Part shown: piece by piece, positions 1 through 13,366 of the stretch
How the letters are laid out: each line of letters opens with the position of its first letter
How positions within the stretch are numbered: the stretch's first letter is position 1
Source: Polydactylus sextarius
Taxonomy: Eukaryota > Chordata > Actinopteri > Polynemidae
NCBI GenBank assembly: GCA_016801845.1
Contig: CM028910.1
Location: 13,980,629-14,044,628, forward strand
Direction of reading: 5' to 3'
DNA length: 64,000 nucleotides
Notes under the pieces: generated by a model
What the model was told of the DNA's origin: nothing
What the model saw: the letters and a program-made list of their open reading frames with translations, nothing else
Database searches by the model: none
Made by a program: the position numbers and the translations under genes

Positions 1-79
1 TGGGGTGATACAGAAGTATGGGATGGGTGGCTCTGTATTGAGGGCCATTGAGTCTCTATACTGTAGGGCCCAGAGTTTT

Positions 80-400
80 TTTGTCTGACTTGTTGCCGGT
101 GAGGGTTTGACTTTGCCAGGGCTGCGCTTTGTCACTGATTCTGTTCATAATTTTTATGGACAGAATTAGTAGGCGCACCCAAAGGACGGAGGGCAGAGGT
201 TTTAGTGGCCTCAGAATCCCAGCTCTGCTTTTTGCAGATGACGTGGGTCTGTTGGTTTCATTGAACACTGACCTCCAGCATGCACTGGGATGATTCGCAG
301 CCAAGTGCAAAGCAGCTTAGACAAGGATCAGCACCTCCAAGTCCAGAAAAAGGAGGAGTGCCTTCTCCGTGTCGGGGAGAAGAAGTTCCTTGTTCCTTGA
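80..400 (+). mobile_element. Decayed LINE reverse transcriptase fragment
   Basis: Read on the plus strand with a few stops, this stretch gives typical non-LTR reverse transcriptase blocks: QGCALS, LFIIFMDRISRR and a catalytic-site block LLFADDVGLLV (FADD at about 231-242), followed by TDLQHALG and a K-rich RISTSKS segment. The order and spacing match the RT palm of fish L2/CR1-type LINEs. Stops at the VW and G-F positions show it is dead. The element is cut by the left edge, so its full length cannot be seen. The family (L2, Rex1 or similar) is not resolved. Confidence 0.75.
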
Positions 401-2425
401 AAAGAACACAGATCTGCATTTTTTCATATGTATATTGAGTTTATCTATTTATTTATTTTGTTAATTCAGAAGCTGTTATCTCTTTTTAAAATTATTTTTA
501 TTCATGTAGTCAGTTCTTCAGTTGTCACGGTTGCATATTGATTAAAAACAATGCAATAAAAATATTTTTATTCGTAGTCTAGTATTGTTACCAATTTAAC
601 ATCCTTCCATCACTTCCTAATCCTGATGACACAAGTGGACAAATAACAATAACAATAACAATGACACTCTGGTCAACACAGAGCGCAAGTATGTGTGGTT
701 ATGTTTATGTTTATGAAGTAATATTTAGAAATACTTTTCTAAAATTGAATACAAGAATATATCTAATGTCTCACTATCTAGCTAGACTGAGAAAACTCAC
801 AGTGGATTACAGTGGCCCATTTCACACCCCCACCTTGTATCAATCTTGTGGGTCCAACGTGAAACTACTTAAAACAACATCAGGATAAACTGTGCTTAAT
901 ATGGCTCTGAAGGAAATCAAAACACTGATACTAAAACACATCCAATAATCTTGACACACATGAGAATGGTTTCCGGTCAGTGTCATGATAAAATATTTGA
1001 CCTGTGGTGTACAACTGCTGATTGTTAAATAAGTCATTCAAGTGTTGCCACATAAAATGTTGTGTGTTACATAAAAAACAAACAATCCTACATGTCTCTT
1101 AGACCCAGTGTTTTCTGGATCTAACTGGTTTGGAAACAGCTGCACCTCCAGCCATCAAATTGTCCTGAAGTCTTGTGTGATGAATCTGTAGATTTCTACA
1201 AATGCATTTGCAAATTATTAACCTCATTTATGTTTTATTATTGATATATGTTCCTATGTTATTGCTGAGCTGATCTTGAAGTATATTACTGCTTTACTGT
1301 TACTCTAGTGCTTGTAACACCACAGTAAATGCTTTATATGCTGCAAGACTTACATTGTAATAAAATTGATTCTGATACTGACATCACAATGTGACAGTGA
1401 GTCAGTGAGTACAATAAAAGGACTTAAAATGAAACAACTTCACGGACTTCAGTCATCACATGTCTTCCTCATGCTCTTCTACGCAGCACCAGGAATGTAA
1501 TGATGAGAATAAATCACGTAATGAATAATCAGTTCTCTTACCTTTATGTTTGCAGACTGTGTAAATGACAAATAAAATCGTGCTATTTTAATGACTTATA
1601 AGTTTGTTTTTCAAAAGAAAAGTATGATGGATGTGATTATCTTTGTCATATTACAAGATGTTTTTGCTAATTTAAAAGACATTATTAGTATTTAACAGTA
1701 TGCAGTGATGTGACTTTCTTTGTCTCTCAGCAGTACAGTGTCAATGATCTGTGGAAAATAAAACAAGAGACATAAGAAATACAGTTGTATTAAATGTTAT
1801 ATTTAGGAAATGACTAAACAGACCAGAGGACTGTCACAAACCTTTGAATAAGTGTATGTTTTACATATGGACATTTGTTGCCAAAAAACAGCTCAGATTA
1901 ACCAGTTTAATAAAATCTTGAAGAGTTTACACACAGTCATCAGACCTCTGACCTTGCCGGGACTCTGCTGCTGATTTCCTAATTTCCGAATTCCGAACTC
2001 CATTTGTAGGACAAATATACTCAGAGGGAGGATTCAGGACTTTCCTGATCTTCCTCCTCTTGGTAGTTGTGATATTAGTAAAATCCAGAAGAGGGAGCTG
2101 CTCCCAAACTTAAAAGAGATTACAACTTTCTTTGCAGTGAAGAAGTGAGGAAAAGAAAGAGACACCCCAACAAATGGAAACCAGCTAAACTTCTTACTAG
2201 GAGCACAGGGAGAATGGGTGCGACTCAGCAGAAGTAGAAAAATAAGCATAAGCTTGTTGTTTTACTGCAAAGAAGAGATTTACAACTGAAAAAATAATAA
2301 AGTACACCTGTGGTAAAACGTTACATAACCAACTGGGTTGGAAACAGTTTGGGATGCTCCGAGATGATGAATGGCAAAATGGAGGATACAGTGTAACAGC
2401 TGGTACATATGCGTGTTATAAAAGA

Positions 2426-2568
2426 ATGTGTGTGTGTGTGTGTGTGTGCGTCCTCATTTGTTTATACTGCTGATGACAAATGACCCTCCTTCCATTACCT
2501 CCTAAATGAAGCCATATGTTCAACAGTATGTGGGCGAGGCAAAAGGACATAGACCTGTTCTGAGCCAA

Positions 2569-2614
<46 letters not shown>
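2426..2614. repeat. Paired TG and AC microsatellites
   Basis: A TG run at about 2426-2448 and an AC run at about 2571-2614 lie about 120 bp apart on one strand, so they are inverted relative to each other and could pair. A plain dinucleotide repeat pair; it generates a spurious VCVCVC/THTHTH reading frame. Confidence 0.9.
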
Positions 2615-2619
<5 letters not shown>

Positions 2620-5600
2620 TATAATTCATATTTAGGCACAGCATGTGTCTGATATTTCAAATTGACTAAAGGGTGTAAAACCGCAGTGACCAGAGGAGAG
2701 AGGTTACAATGTTTATGTGCCTCTGGTATGTGACACAGTGGTTCTAAATTAGCAAGAAAAAAATTACATGAGTATGATAATTAGTGAGAGAGAAATCTGA
2801 AGAAGTGTCTAGTCTTATTTGCAGAGAGGTAATGGTTCTGTGGAGAGAGAGAGAGAGAGACGAGCTTCAATTTAAAAAAGAAGTTAGGGAGTTTCTCTTC
2901 TGGCCTGACGTGGGTGGAAATTCAGTCCCACATTGGGAAAGCAAAAGGGAAGACATTTGAGGCCAGGCTGGGTGGAGTGATGTCCAGGTTGCCGCAAGGC
3001 AGGAAGAACCAGCAGCCAGTAGTCACAGAATCAAACCCATGCAGCGCTGGAAAGGATTGCAGGCCATGGTCTGCAAGTTTGTGGGATTTCCTTGCACCAA
3101 TATCAGGATTTTAGACTTTAATGTGAGCAGTCAGCAGAGGGAACACAGGAGGCGGTAGAGGAGGGGGGGCTAAAGTCAAAGCAGGCTGCAGTGTTCAGGA
3201 TGATTTCTGGAACTGGAGAGAGTGAAGTTTAGCCAAGAGCAAGTTACAGTAAAGATTGAAGTCTGGATCAGGAGCTTGTCTCATGTGAATGTGTAACAGC
3301 TGTCAAGAGTTGGTCCAAAGCAGAAAAAGTTTCTCACACAATCTTCATGTGCTTTCTTCATGTTTATGTCTCGTTTTCTGTTTTGTTTCTAATCCAGGAA
3401 GGGAGTTGATCTCTCTTTCTGTGATCTTTGACCTGTGATGACTGCGTTGGCAGCAGCAGTACGCCTTGGTTCACTCAGCTGGACTAATGCTGGCAACTAT
3501 CAGCAGCCTGTCAGCAAAATGGTTGCAGGATAACATCATGCATTCCTCCTGCATGGGCTCTTAAGTGTAGCACCTAGATAACCTCAGTTATACAGTCTGC
3601 TTATGTGGTACCAGCTTTGTGCTTAGATAGTTCACCACTTAGAGAGACATGAGGTCTATTTTAATACTATGTACACACCCTCATAGCCATGATCCTATGG
3701 CATTTTACAAATTATAATAATTTACTTTTTAAACTGCTCTAATCAATGGTTTTATGTGAACAGTTGCTGCAGTTGCTTGCAGTGACAAACCCAAAGACAA
3801 TTATTACCCAACTCTGTAGTTTCCCTCAGCTCTGCAGGACTTTATAGTCTGTTTTAGCTAATTGTTTTGGTTTTATGGCCCACAACTTTTACTGTTTAGC
3901 TTCAGCCTCATCAACCTGTGGCTTCCAGCAGCAGGAAGCAACTTCTTTCAGCAAAAAAAAAAAAAACAGATAAAGTTAGCAAGTAGCTTACAAAGATGGT
4001 GAAGAAAGCAGACACTAGACCGGCAAATGCTTTTCTGATGATTTGTTGGAAGCCAAAATAAAGCTAAACAGATGATGAACATTGGACTTACATTCATCAG
4101 ATGACTAGACACACTACTCCAAATGAATGCCAGTAATGCTTTATGTCTGCTGAATGTGTAAAGGTGGAGTACCTGATGTCACATCAACTTCATAAGATGT
4201 CAAGTATACAGATGTTTGATCTGAAGATTCATTTTTATAGTTTGATGAGAACAGGTGCTGTTGAATGAATGAATACATGAATCTTATTTGTTGGCATAAT
4301 TAACATGTGAGTGACTTACTCTAGGAGATAGTAACTTGAACTTTTCATCTTTTCATCAAACATTAATTGATGTGGAGTCAATAATCAGTTTTGTTTTTGT
4401 TTGTTGTTTTGTCTTAATGAGGGAAACAAGTAATAAGCTGCATAGAGGCATAAAACTTTACACAACATTCATGTATTGACCTATAATATGATCTGACACA
4501 ATTCCTATTCAGAATAGACTTTTATTTATCATTTCAAAATACATCATTTGCCTTTATGATACATCCATCCTAGGTTCAAAGGTCCCTGTCTTCTCTCATC
4601 AGAGCAGAGCTGCTGTATGCTTCCCCTCCACTCCTGCCTCTGACCCTGAATGACTGCGATGAGGCGATAAACACTGAATAACTGGTGCAAGACAGGCTTT
4701 CATTACAGCCATTCAACCACATGGACCTTTATTTACACGTCGTCTGTGAGCAATGCCAAAGAGGCGAATGTTGGGCTAGATAACAAGAGGGCGAGATGCG
4801 GTATTGGCAGAGGAGGCGCACAGAGTATTTGTTGATGGCAGTAAAGACAAGCAACGATTGAGTTGACATGTCGTCATGGCACCAGGAGTGGGACTCAGAC
4901 GATATAATGTCTAGTTAGCTCAGACATTTTTGTGGTAAAAAGACAAACTGCCAGTTTGTGAAACTGTCCAAGGCTTCATAGTCAATTCATCCTAACTTAC
5001 TGAACTAGAAACTGATACTAGAAATACTTCATTCTTGAAGAGGGGTAAAACACAGCCTATCTTGAGGGTTTCACCAGGAGAGTCAGAGATGTTACCACAA
5101 TGGTCATGAGGGATCTTAAACCATCTTAACCAAGAACAATTAAATCTCTTAGTAACACATATCTGACAGCAACAAGTTTACTGCAATTTACCAGAGGAGA
5201 TAAGAACCTAATAACTTGTGTTATTCTCTTGACAATACACAACTATTTCCTATAATAACCTAGTCTGTAGATGCATCTTTTGTTTACAGTTGCTTTAGAT
5301 AATTTTCCCATGTGGAAGAAATGCATGGGGTCTATTTCCCACACTCCTTTCCTCTTAGTATGACTCAGACAGCAGACAGACAACGTGAATGTTTCTCATC
5401 TCTGCCCTACACGGTCACTGGCTCAGCCATAAAGATACAGTCATTCCCAGGGTTAATGTGCCTTTGGTCATAAATACTCTGATAGTGAAATGTTATGAAA
5501 ATGTGACTTAACTAACTGTTACATGAAAATGGCTGCAGTCTCAATGGATAATTGTTTCACAAAAGAAAAGAAACATTCAGGGAGACATTCCTCCTTTTCC

Positions 5601-8600
5601 TCCACATTTTGTCTCTGATTAAAAGTATCTGTTCTATTTTGTCAACTTCCCACAAAAGTCTTTCCCTGTTTTAAGCCTTCCACCCTGCTTTTCCCTGTAT
5701 CTCTCTCTTTTTCTGTAGCTTTAAAAGTGACTATATCTTAGCCCTATTCCCTTGTGAGAAGAGTTTTGGGGAGTTTTTACCTTAAAAGGCCATGTGTAGT
5801 GGAGCACTGGTTTCCTGTGGGAGGGTTTTCCACGCTCTGACTCTGGAGCTGGAGGCCGGGCCCATCCTCATCCTCTCTCACCCTGACTGCTTCGGTCACT
5901 CCCACTTACACACATATACACGCCTTCCTTTTTCCACTCCCAGAAAAGCGGTGAAATCCAGCTACAGCCAGATGTGCGTGCACAACTGCGTGTATTCATG
6001 TGTGCCTGACCTCCTCCTTGCTTAATGGGGAGGTGAATACAGGGTTGCACAGGAAAAGGCCATGAGAGAGACAAAAAGTAGAAAGCAGGCAAGATGAGGA
6101 AGTAAGAAAAGGAAGAGTGTCAGAATTAAAACAAGGGAGGGAACAGGAAGAAAATGAGAGGCATTGAGAATGGGAAGAAGTGTGCAGTGGTGATAATGAA
6201 TGCAGATGTATGACATCGTTTGAGGTTGAAGTCACTGAATGCCTCAGCTCTCAGTATCCTGTCCATCAACAGTCTTGTCAGTGAGCTTGTCAGTCAGACA
6301 GAGAGTAAATGAGTCACAGGGCTGTTGTCCTTATAAGGTCTGTGCTGGAGACTAGACTGCACTGATGAACTGAGAGCCAGAGCTACAGCTGCTGGTGTGT
6401 CACCACCATGTCGGAGTGAAGTCATAACTATCACATACTGTACCAGCCTGATGCTCTCTATCTCGTTTCCTTTGTCTACGTACAAACACAGCTGCTTTTA
6501 TAATAAGTGTGTGTGCTTTCACTCTGTTAACATTGGTCTCTTCAAACTTGATGTCACTGCCTCAGGCCATTTTACATTTTAACTATGTATTTATTTATGC
6601 CCTTGGGTGGCTGCTGTAGGTACTACATGGTTTATTTTTATGTGAGCTCATTAAAGCAAATTCCTATCAACTATAGTATACTATAAGATATCAGTGAAGT
6701 AATCTCTTAACCTGAAAAAAACAGAAGTCATATAATGAGTCCTATTTGTGGGACTTTAGAGGGTCAACTTATTTACACATTTAGAGGACAATTACACACA
6801 TATTATCAGTGTTTTTAAGGTGAGTCTGATACTTTTAAGCTAAATATTTTGGTCAATATAATTATCTATGTATATCTATCTAAAAGTTTTTAGACCAAAC
6901 TAGGAAAGGAATTCAAAAGGAATTCACTTTTTGTTTTTCATTTGGTATTTACACATATAGCTGTGGTTAATCTGACACAACAACAAGTCTGGTCCAAGTG
7001 CAGTGTCTGAACTATTAGAAAACAATGTTATCAGAGCAGCACAACCTGCATGTAATATGTATAAAGTAATTCAAATATAAACTGAACTCTGCAAACTTGA
7101 CTGATCACCTGTGTTGAGTGCAGATGTGTTTATGAACGATTGCTTTACCGTTTAGTTTGACTCAGACTTCCTGGACAGAAGAAAATTAAGGTGATTAATG
7201 TGAGGAATAAATTCCAAATAAAAATGACAAAACAAATTTTCTCATACCCTTTATCTGTGTCATCTGTCTCACTGTCTCTGTCTGCTCTGTTCCAAGTATT
7301 TGATCTGTCACTCCCACTCTCATTTGTCTCTCACTGAGTCGTCATATCATGAAAAATTCGAGAATAATGGATCATATTGTACATAGATAAACAAAACATA
7401 ACGAATCAACGGCAGTAGATTGGTTGACAACTGTAGATATTTTACATACAACATTGTCCCTGACTTCAGTGCTACAGGTCAAACTCAGAGGAAAGTTAAA
7501 CATGTGGTATGCAGCAAAACACGTCACACTCCTTGATCTCACCACTTCGCATATGAGCAATCACACTCCTGTTTATGCATGCTGATTTAATTCTCGCTAT
7601 CTGAACCTGTACTGCCGGTTTGAGTTTCCAGGTGGCTTAACAACAATTGTTCGTCCGCAGACTGACTTGTTATGCCCACATTACACTCATTAAGCTGTAA
7701 TAATTATTTTTGCACAGGTGGTGGAAATAATTAGGACGCGTCAAAAACCTGACAGACTTGTCCCTTTTGACTGAGAGTCCTCCCTTTAAACGACACATTC
7801 ATCAGAAACGTCAATGTACAGATGGACAATTTTCTGATTTGATGACGTTCAAGAGAAGGTGAAATTGTGAAACAGGACATCATGCAGCTGTTTGTGCATG
7901 TTTGTGACCTCACTTACATCACAGTTACCATCTTCCTTAATGTGGCCTGGAGCAAAGAGAAGTTTAGACATGCAAACTCATTGCTCATTGGTTAGTGATG
8001 ATCCAAACATCTGTGAAATGCCTGTGAAGAAGGTGTGTGCGGGCATTTAGGTGGGCACATGACGTCACCTTAGGCAGCACGGAGGCTCATTGTCATACAG
8101 GAAACATGTGCTTGTGCTTGTAAAATGTTACACAGGAGATGTGCCTCACCTTCTGTTCATGTGTGTGTGTCTACGTGTGTGTCACCAGAGTCCAGGTGGC
8201 GTCCTGTGTAGGTGAGTCATGAGGTTTGTTTCCACCCCAAGGCTATAGTAGTTCACACAAAGAGGGCTGAGGCTTCAATTGTACAAAAAAAAATCATGCT
8301 GACTCTGTGTTTGGCTGCATTCAGGACATTGGTCCACAGAGCACTCCCTCCCTGCTCATTTCTCATCTCCACTATGCCCTGTTCTCCATCATAAATCAAA
8401 AACACACACTTTCATTGGATACTCAGCTTTCATTTGCAAAATATCTTTATGTTTAGTCTGGGCCCCTCCACAGCATTTCTGTGGCTGAGTAGCAGTAAGA
8501 GAAAGCATACTTGGAACATCAGGGGAGGATATTGAAAACACCAAATTACACTCTTAAATTACTCACTGAGAGGCTGGGTGGAAGATGGCAACTCGGCACA

Positions 8601-9280
8601 ACTGTGTGCAGATTTACAGCTGCAACTTCTCAGAGTAGAGGGCTGCTGCTGTTGGACTGATTGTAGATATTTAATAACTTCACCATTGTTGCTATTTGTA
8701 TTTAATAGAGGCAACCATAATGTAGATATTCGGGTTTCACCACATTTTACTGAATAAAATATGTTCTGTTCTGAATTTCTCAAAGATTTAAGTCACATGG
8801 TTTCAAATATTGTCATGTTGCAGTGTGTGGTTTCAGTACATGGGAATAAAACTGTGCGTTACTAAAGAAGGCAGAAAGCAGGCAATAAAGAATCTAACAT
8901 GAATTCCAGCTGGTCTGATCTGATCCAAAACCATAAACCTGGTTCAGTATCTCTATGTCAGGGAAAAACTGAATGAACCACCCTGCAGTTTAGATAATTT
9001 GTACTCAACCACTTGTTAATCTAGTCTGGATTAATCTCAGCCTCTTTAATATCATGGTGGATCACACAACTTTGTTTTCACTGTGAAAAATGTTATAGCC
9101 AAAACAGCTACCAACAACAGTGATACAAAGCCATACTCCTCACTTAACTACATGCTTTGAAAAGCTGCCAGACACAAAACAACAGCTGATTATGGACCAA
9201 ATTGCTCTGTCCAGATCACCTGCCTGACCAGAAAATTGTAGCTGAGACATTTTTCTCTTCATCTCATTTTTTATTTATTT

Positions 9281-9282
<2 letters not shown>

Positions 9283-9349
<67 letters not shown>
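9283..9349. repeat. TG microsatellite, about 33 units
   Basis: An uninterrupted TG run of about 67 bp in the intergenic region upstream of tpm4. Confidence 0.95.
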
Positions 9350-9350
<1 letters not shown>

Positions 9351-10593
9351 TTTCTCTCCACAGAAGGAGGGACATCTCAGTTGTGGGTCAGCTTTGTGCC
9401 TCCTCCACCACATCAGCACCGCAGACAGCTGTTGCTCACATCAGCGGCTAAAAACAGCCGAACTGCAGAGTTTCAGCAGGGTTTCTGCGCACAGTACTTA
9501 TTTAACACCTTTACCACTAATAAAACCTGATTTGAGAAATTTCCGGAGCCATAAAATTTATCCTGACTTTTCTTTTTTGGAAAGTTTTAAAGGAAAAGAG
9601 AACACATGCTTTGAATCAAAGCCTCATGTTTTATGATGTATTGAATCAGGGGGGTAGATTGGTCAAAAAGGTCTGGATTCCTCCACTAATGAATGATCTC
9701 TGTGAATGACCTGTTATCAAATGCAGCCTTTACATCTGTAACGGTAAAATCTTCAAAACATCTCTGTAACTGAAGGCAACAGTATGGATTTATTGTAGGT
9801 TTTTAATAAAAGATGACTCCGTTCTGTTGATAATTCCCAATAGCACATACCTGAGTGAAATCATTGTTCCAGTGGTTTTGTAACAGGTAGTATTACAAGT
9901 ATTATAGCCTGTATACATCAGTACAAATGCTTGGGAAAAGGAAGCAGTTGCATTAGAGCATGAGAGAAAAAAAATAAAGACTGATCCGGTGTAAAGGCAC
10001 CTCATGTTTGTCTTTCAATGTTTCGCCCATAATTAAAGCCATCGTGTTTTTGTGTTGGTCTTTATTTATATACATTCATTAGCAAGAACCTGTGTGGACT
10101 TTTTTATTAAGTGTTCATTAAAGTAATGTATTTATCTTTAATTATAATTTAGAAAATATTCTCTATAATCACACCTGCATTTTTTCAATGATTTAACTGT
10201 TTATACAACACCCACAACTTAGAGGAAATTACAGTTGTTGACAAAGTCATTTATGGACACTTATGTGTCCTCATAATAATAATAATATGATGTTTTATTT
10301 ATTTGATTTATGGAAGGTGTTTTTGACTGAATAGGGGGATTTAAGGGTATAGAGAAAAGAATAAAAGTATGTATGATCACACATATCTAACCATCAAAAT
10401 GTTCAAAAATTACGCAAGCTTGACATTTGCCATTCATTTCAAACGATGTGATTAAAAAAAAAATGACTAAGAAACAGCCAGTCCTGGGAACTCCATTAAT
10501 GTCTGCAGGCTAGTTGTGTTTATCATTGTGTGCATACATTCACATCCAAAGCTCCTCTCCCTGCCAACCCGTCCATCTATCTACATACATCGC

Positions 10594-10594
<1 letters not shown>

Positions 10595-10642
<48 letters not shown>

Positions 10643-10649
10643 TCTCTCT
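10595..10649. repeat. TC microsatellite
   Basis: A pyrimidine TC run with one CA interruption, about 1.3 kb upstream of the first tpm4 exon. Confidence 0.9.
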
Positions 10650-11408
10650 GTAGACAACTGTAGACACAGGCCTCCATTGTCCACATAAACACTGTCTGGT
10701 TTCATCAAACTCAAATATCAGGTGCACAGAAGAGCTCGGATTTCACAAGGTGCTTCATAACATCTCACAAACTTCTGGCATATTTTCTTTTCCTGCTGTC
10801 TGTGATGGTCACACTGGAAACAAGCACACAGCAGCTGCTAGTATTACATCATGAAGCCATATGACCAAAACTGTTTAATGGTGTCATGTCAGACACACCT
10901 TTGCTGAATGGTAATGTTGCACAGTTGCATTATAAAGTATTACAGCAGAGTATTACAGCTGAGAGATACAAATTAATCTCAGAAAAAAATGTCCCTCCCC
11001 TCATTTAATCCCCAATGTTGTTTGTTCACATCTGTTTGCCCCACTAGCTCATTTTGTATTTGTCTTTTAAACCACACCACTGACTGTGTTTGATCATTAC
11101 TTTGCAATAACCAAACACATGTTGTTGGCATAACATTAGAGTGCTTGGGCAACACCAATTAATGCTAATATTCTGACAGTGTGATTAGGAAATGGGAACT
11201 CTTTCTCCCTCTGCATAACATCTTTATCACACAAACTCTGCCTCCCTTTCGTTTGCATTTCACACCTTCTCTCCTCTTCCCATTACTAAATACACTACAC
11301 TGTTAAAATGTTGTTTTATCGTCTGACAGGAGGTTAAAAGTGGAAGCTGGACCTGCTCCCATCTCTCTCTCCTATCTGATCTCTGTCTCTCTGTGAAAAC
11401 ACAGCAAC

Positions 11409-11418
11409 CCAAATAAGG
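11409..11418 (+). promoter_or_regulatory. Consensus CArG box (SRF site)
   Basis: CCAAATAAGG is an exact match to CC(A/T)6GG, the serum response factor site found in promoters of actins and other contractile genes. It lies about 530 bp upstream of the tpm4 muscle-type start codon and about 275 bp upstream of a TATA-like box, so its position fits a muscle promoter. Binding is inferred, not shown. A weaker CArG-like CCATATAGG at about 11705 has only five A/T bases. Confidence 0.5.
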
Positions 11419-11524
11419 AGATTAGTGAGTGAGTGGAGTGGAGAGCAGCAGCCAGACTGTTCCTCAAAAAGACCTTGGTTGGGTGTTTTGATAGGGTGGA
11501 GTGTGTTTCTGAGAGAGTGATAGT

Positions 11525-11660
11525 CAAGGAGCCAGGATGGTGGAGGCAGAGTGGTGAAGTGGAGGGATGAAAGGAGGAATGGACCGAGAGGGAGAGGATG
11601 GAGAGAGAGGATGGATAGAGGGAGGGGGTGAGAACATTGGATGGGGGGGTAGGAAGGGGG
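11525..11660 (+). repeat. Purine-rich GGA/GA tract
   Basis: About 135 bp that is almost all purine on the plus strand (GGAGAG, GGATGG and GGGGGGG blocks), lying between the CArG box and the TATA-like element of the tpm4 muscle promoter. It is imperfect rather than a simple repeat. Confidence 0.6.
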
Positions 11661-11692
11661 TGATCAGAGACTGGAGGCAGGTTCTCTTGCAG

Positions 11693-11700
11693 TTTAAATA
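11693..11700 (+). promoter_or_regulatory. TATA-like element of the tpm4 muscle promoter
   Basis: TTTAAATA lies 236 bp upstream of the exon 1a start codon and is followed by a pyrimidine-rich leader. The start site is expected near 11725. Assignment is by position and motif only. Confidence 0.35.
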
Positions 11701-11935
11701 ACTACCCATATAGGGCTCAACTCTCCATCCCTGCTCACAGCTCTTTCTGTCTCCTTCCTTTCTTGTCCCTCCCTTTCTGTCTCTCTGTTTTTCTCTGTTT
11801 CTCTGCAGCTTTGTTAGATTCCAGCTCTCCTCACCACTGCATCTCCTGCATCACCGTGCAACAAGGCACAAGGCTTGGGGCTTTTGAAGCTGCATTTTAT
11901 CATCTCAAACAGGAACATACAAGCTAGCAGTCACC

Positions 11936-12049
11936 ATGGAGGCCATCAAGAAGAAGATGCAGATGCTGAAACTGGACAAGGAGAACGCCATCGACCGAGC
12001 AGAGCAGGCGGAGACGGACAAGAAGGCAGCAGAGGACAAATGCAAACAG
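11936..12049 (+). CDS. tpm4: tpm4 exon 1a (muscle N-terminus)
   Basis: Encodes 38 residues beginning MEAIKKKMQMLKLDKENA, the N-terminal overlap segment of long tropomyosins. ATG follows CACC (good Kozak context). Donor GTGGGA. Phase 0. Confidence 0.93.
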
Positions 12050-13323
12050 GTGGGAAGAAAAGAGCAGGACTGAAAAAGATGGAAGAGTCAATGCTGATAG
12101 AAGTTAAAGTGTCAGTATATCCTAAGAAAATAAGATCTGTTTTAATAAATACAGCCTGCAATCAGTCATTAACAAGCCAGATAATTTGTAAAATATGTAG
12201 AAATTAAGACATTGGGCAATTAAATAGCAACACAAACAGCAAAGAAACAGTCTGATAGGTCTTTGTGAAAGCGTTCAAGAGAACACAGACGATTAAATCT
12301 GTTGTAAAATATATTATAAAAAATTTGCAGATTCAGAATACGATCAGTCTGTGTGCTTTTCCTTTAAGGCTTTTCTCTTTATCCAGTGCTTAAGATAATC
12401 ACAACGCTGAAACCATACCAGGCATACCTTTAAGGAAACAGTCTATAAACACATTTCGCATTTATTTATGCTAAGTTCAAAACAGCTAATATTTTCAGGG
12501 TTTTTTCTGCTAAGTGACTAAATGGTAAATTTAACAAATTCCACTATGTGAGATGAAAACACACGCATGCACCACTCCTTAAAAGGCCAGGAAACACTCT
12601 CAAGATAAGCTTTTGAAAATATAGTCTCAGTAAGTGTATAGTTGCTTTGGTTACAGCTAATATTCTCAACCTAGTTGCATGAATTCATGCATCAGACCAA
12701 CTTTCCATCACTGTGGTTGGTTGAAGATGTCACCTGAGTCACCACACCACCCACAAAGCACAAACAGAAAATTCTGACAAAGATCAACAAGAGCTGAATT
12801 CGGGAACAATAGTTCACTGTCGAAGCTGTTTACAGTGAGGCTCAAAGAGCACACTGAAAGAAATCATAACACCCTCTTATGGAGGTAGTGACCAGTTCAG
12901 GTAATGAGACCACCCACAGTCAGGATTTGGTCTTTGGAGAGGGAAAACGTGGTGACATCCCTCCCTACAGGACCAGTTTTCAAGAAAGTTAATGGAGCAT
13001 CTATCTTTGCGGATGTCGATCACAAAGTCCATTTTGACAGGTGTATCTGACGCATATAAAATGCAAATGGAAACATTAAGCCACACAAACTAGAGCTTCA
13101 AAATACACAGATACACACAAACTCACAAATTAGGCCCTTTGGCTCTTCTGGCTCGAGGCATCTGTGCATTTTCACTGATAACAGCTGTATTTTTAGACAC
13201 CAGGAGAGAATGACAGGGTGGAATCCAGTAGGACTGTCAGAAGAGCTTTGCTGGCTCAGAGGGGAACACTGATTAGGGGGAACATTTAACCCTGTGTGTA
13301 TGTGAGAACGACTCTCTCTCTCT

Positions 13324-13366
<43 letters not shown>

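Larger units (their letters stand above)
401..11400. other. Intergenic stretch without a supported gene
   Basis: About 11 kb of AT-rich DNA. Open frames are all short (under 90 codons apart from one over a TG repeat) and none shows a protein family signature or a plausible exon chain. It holds several microsatellites (near 2426, 2571, 2847, 9283 and 10595) and scattered A or T runs. Distal control sequences of tpm4 could lie here but none can be named from sequence alone. Confidence 0.6.

Noticed and set aside
9202..9636. 144-codon open frame over the TG repeat
   Set aside because: About a fifth of it is VCVCVC from the microsatellite; the rest is not protein-like.
11703..11713. Second CArG box at CCCATATAGGG
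   Set aside because: Only five A/T bases between CC and GG in any register, so it does not meet the consensus.
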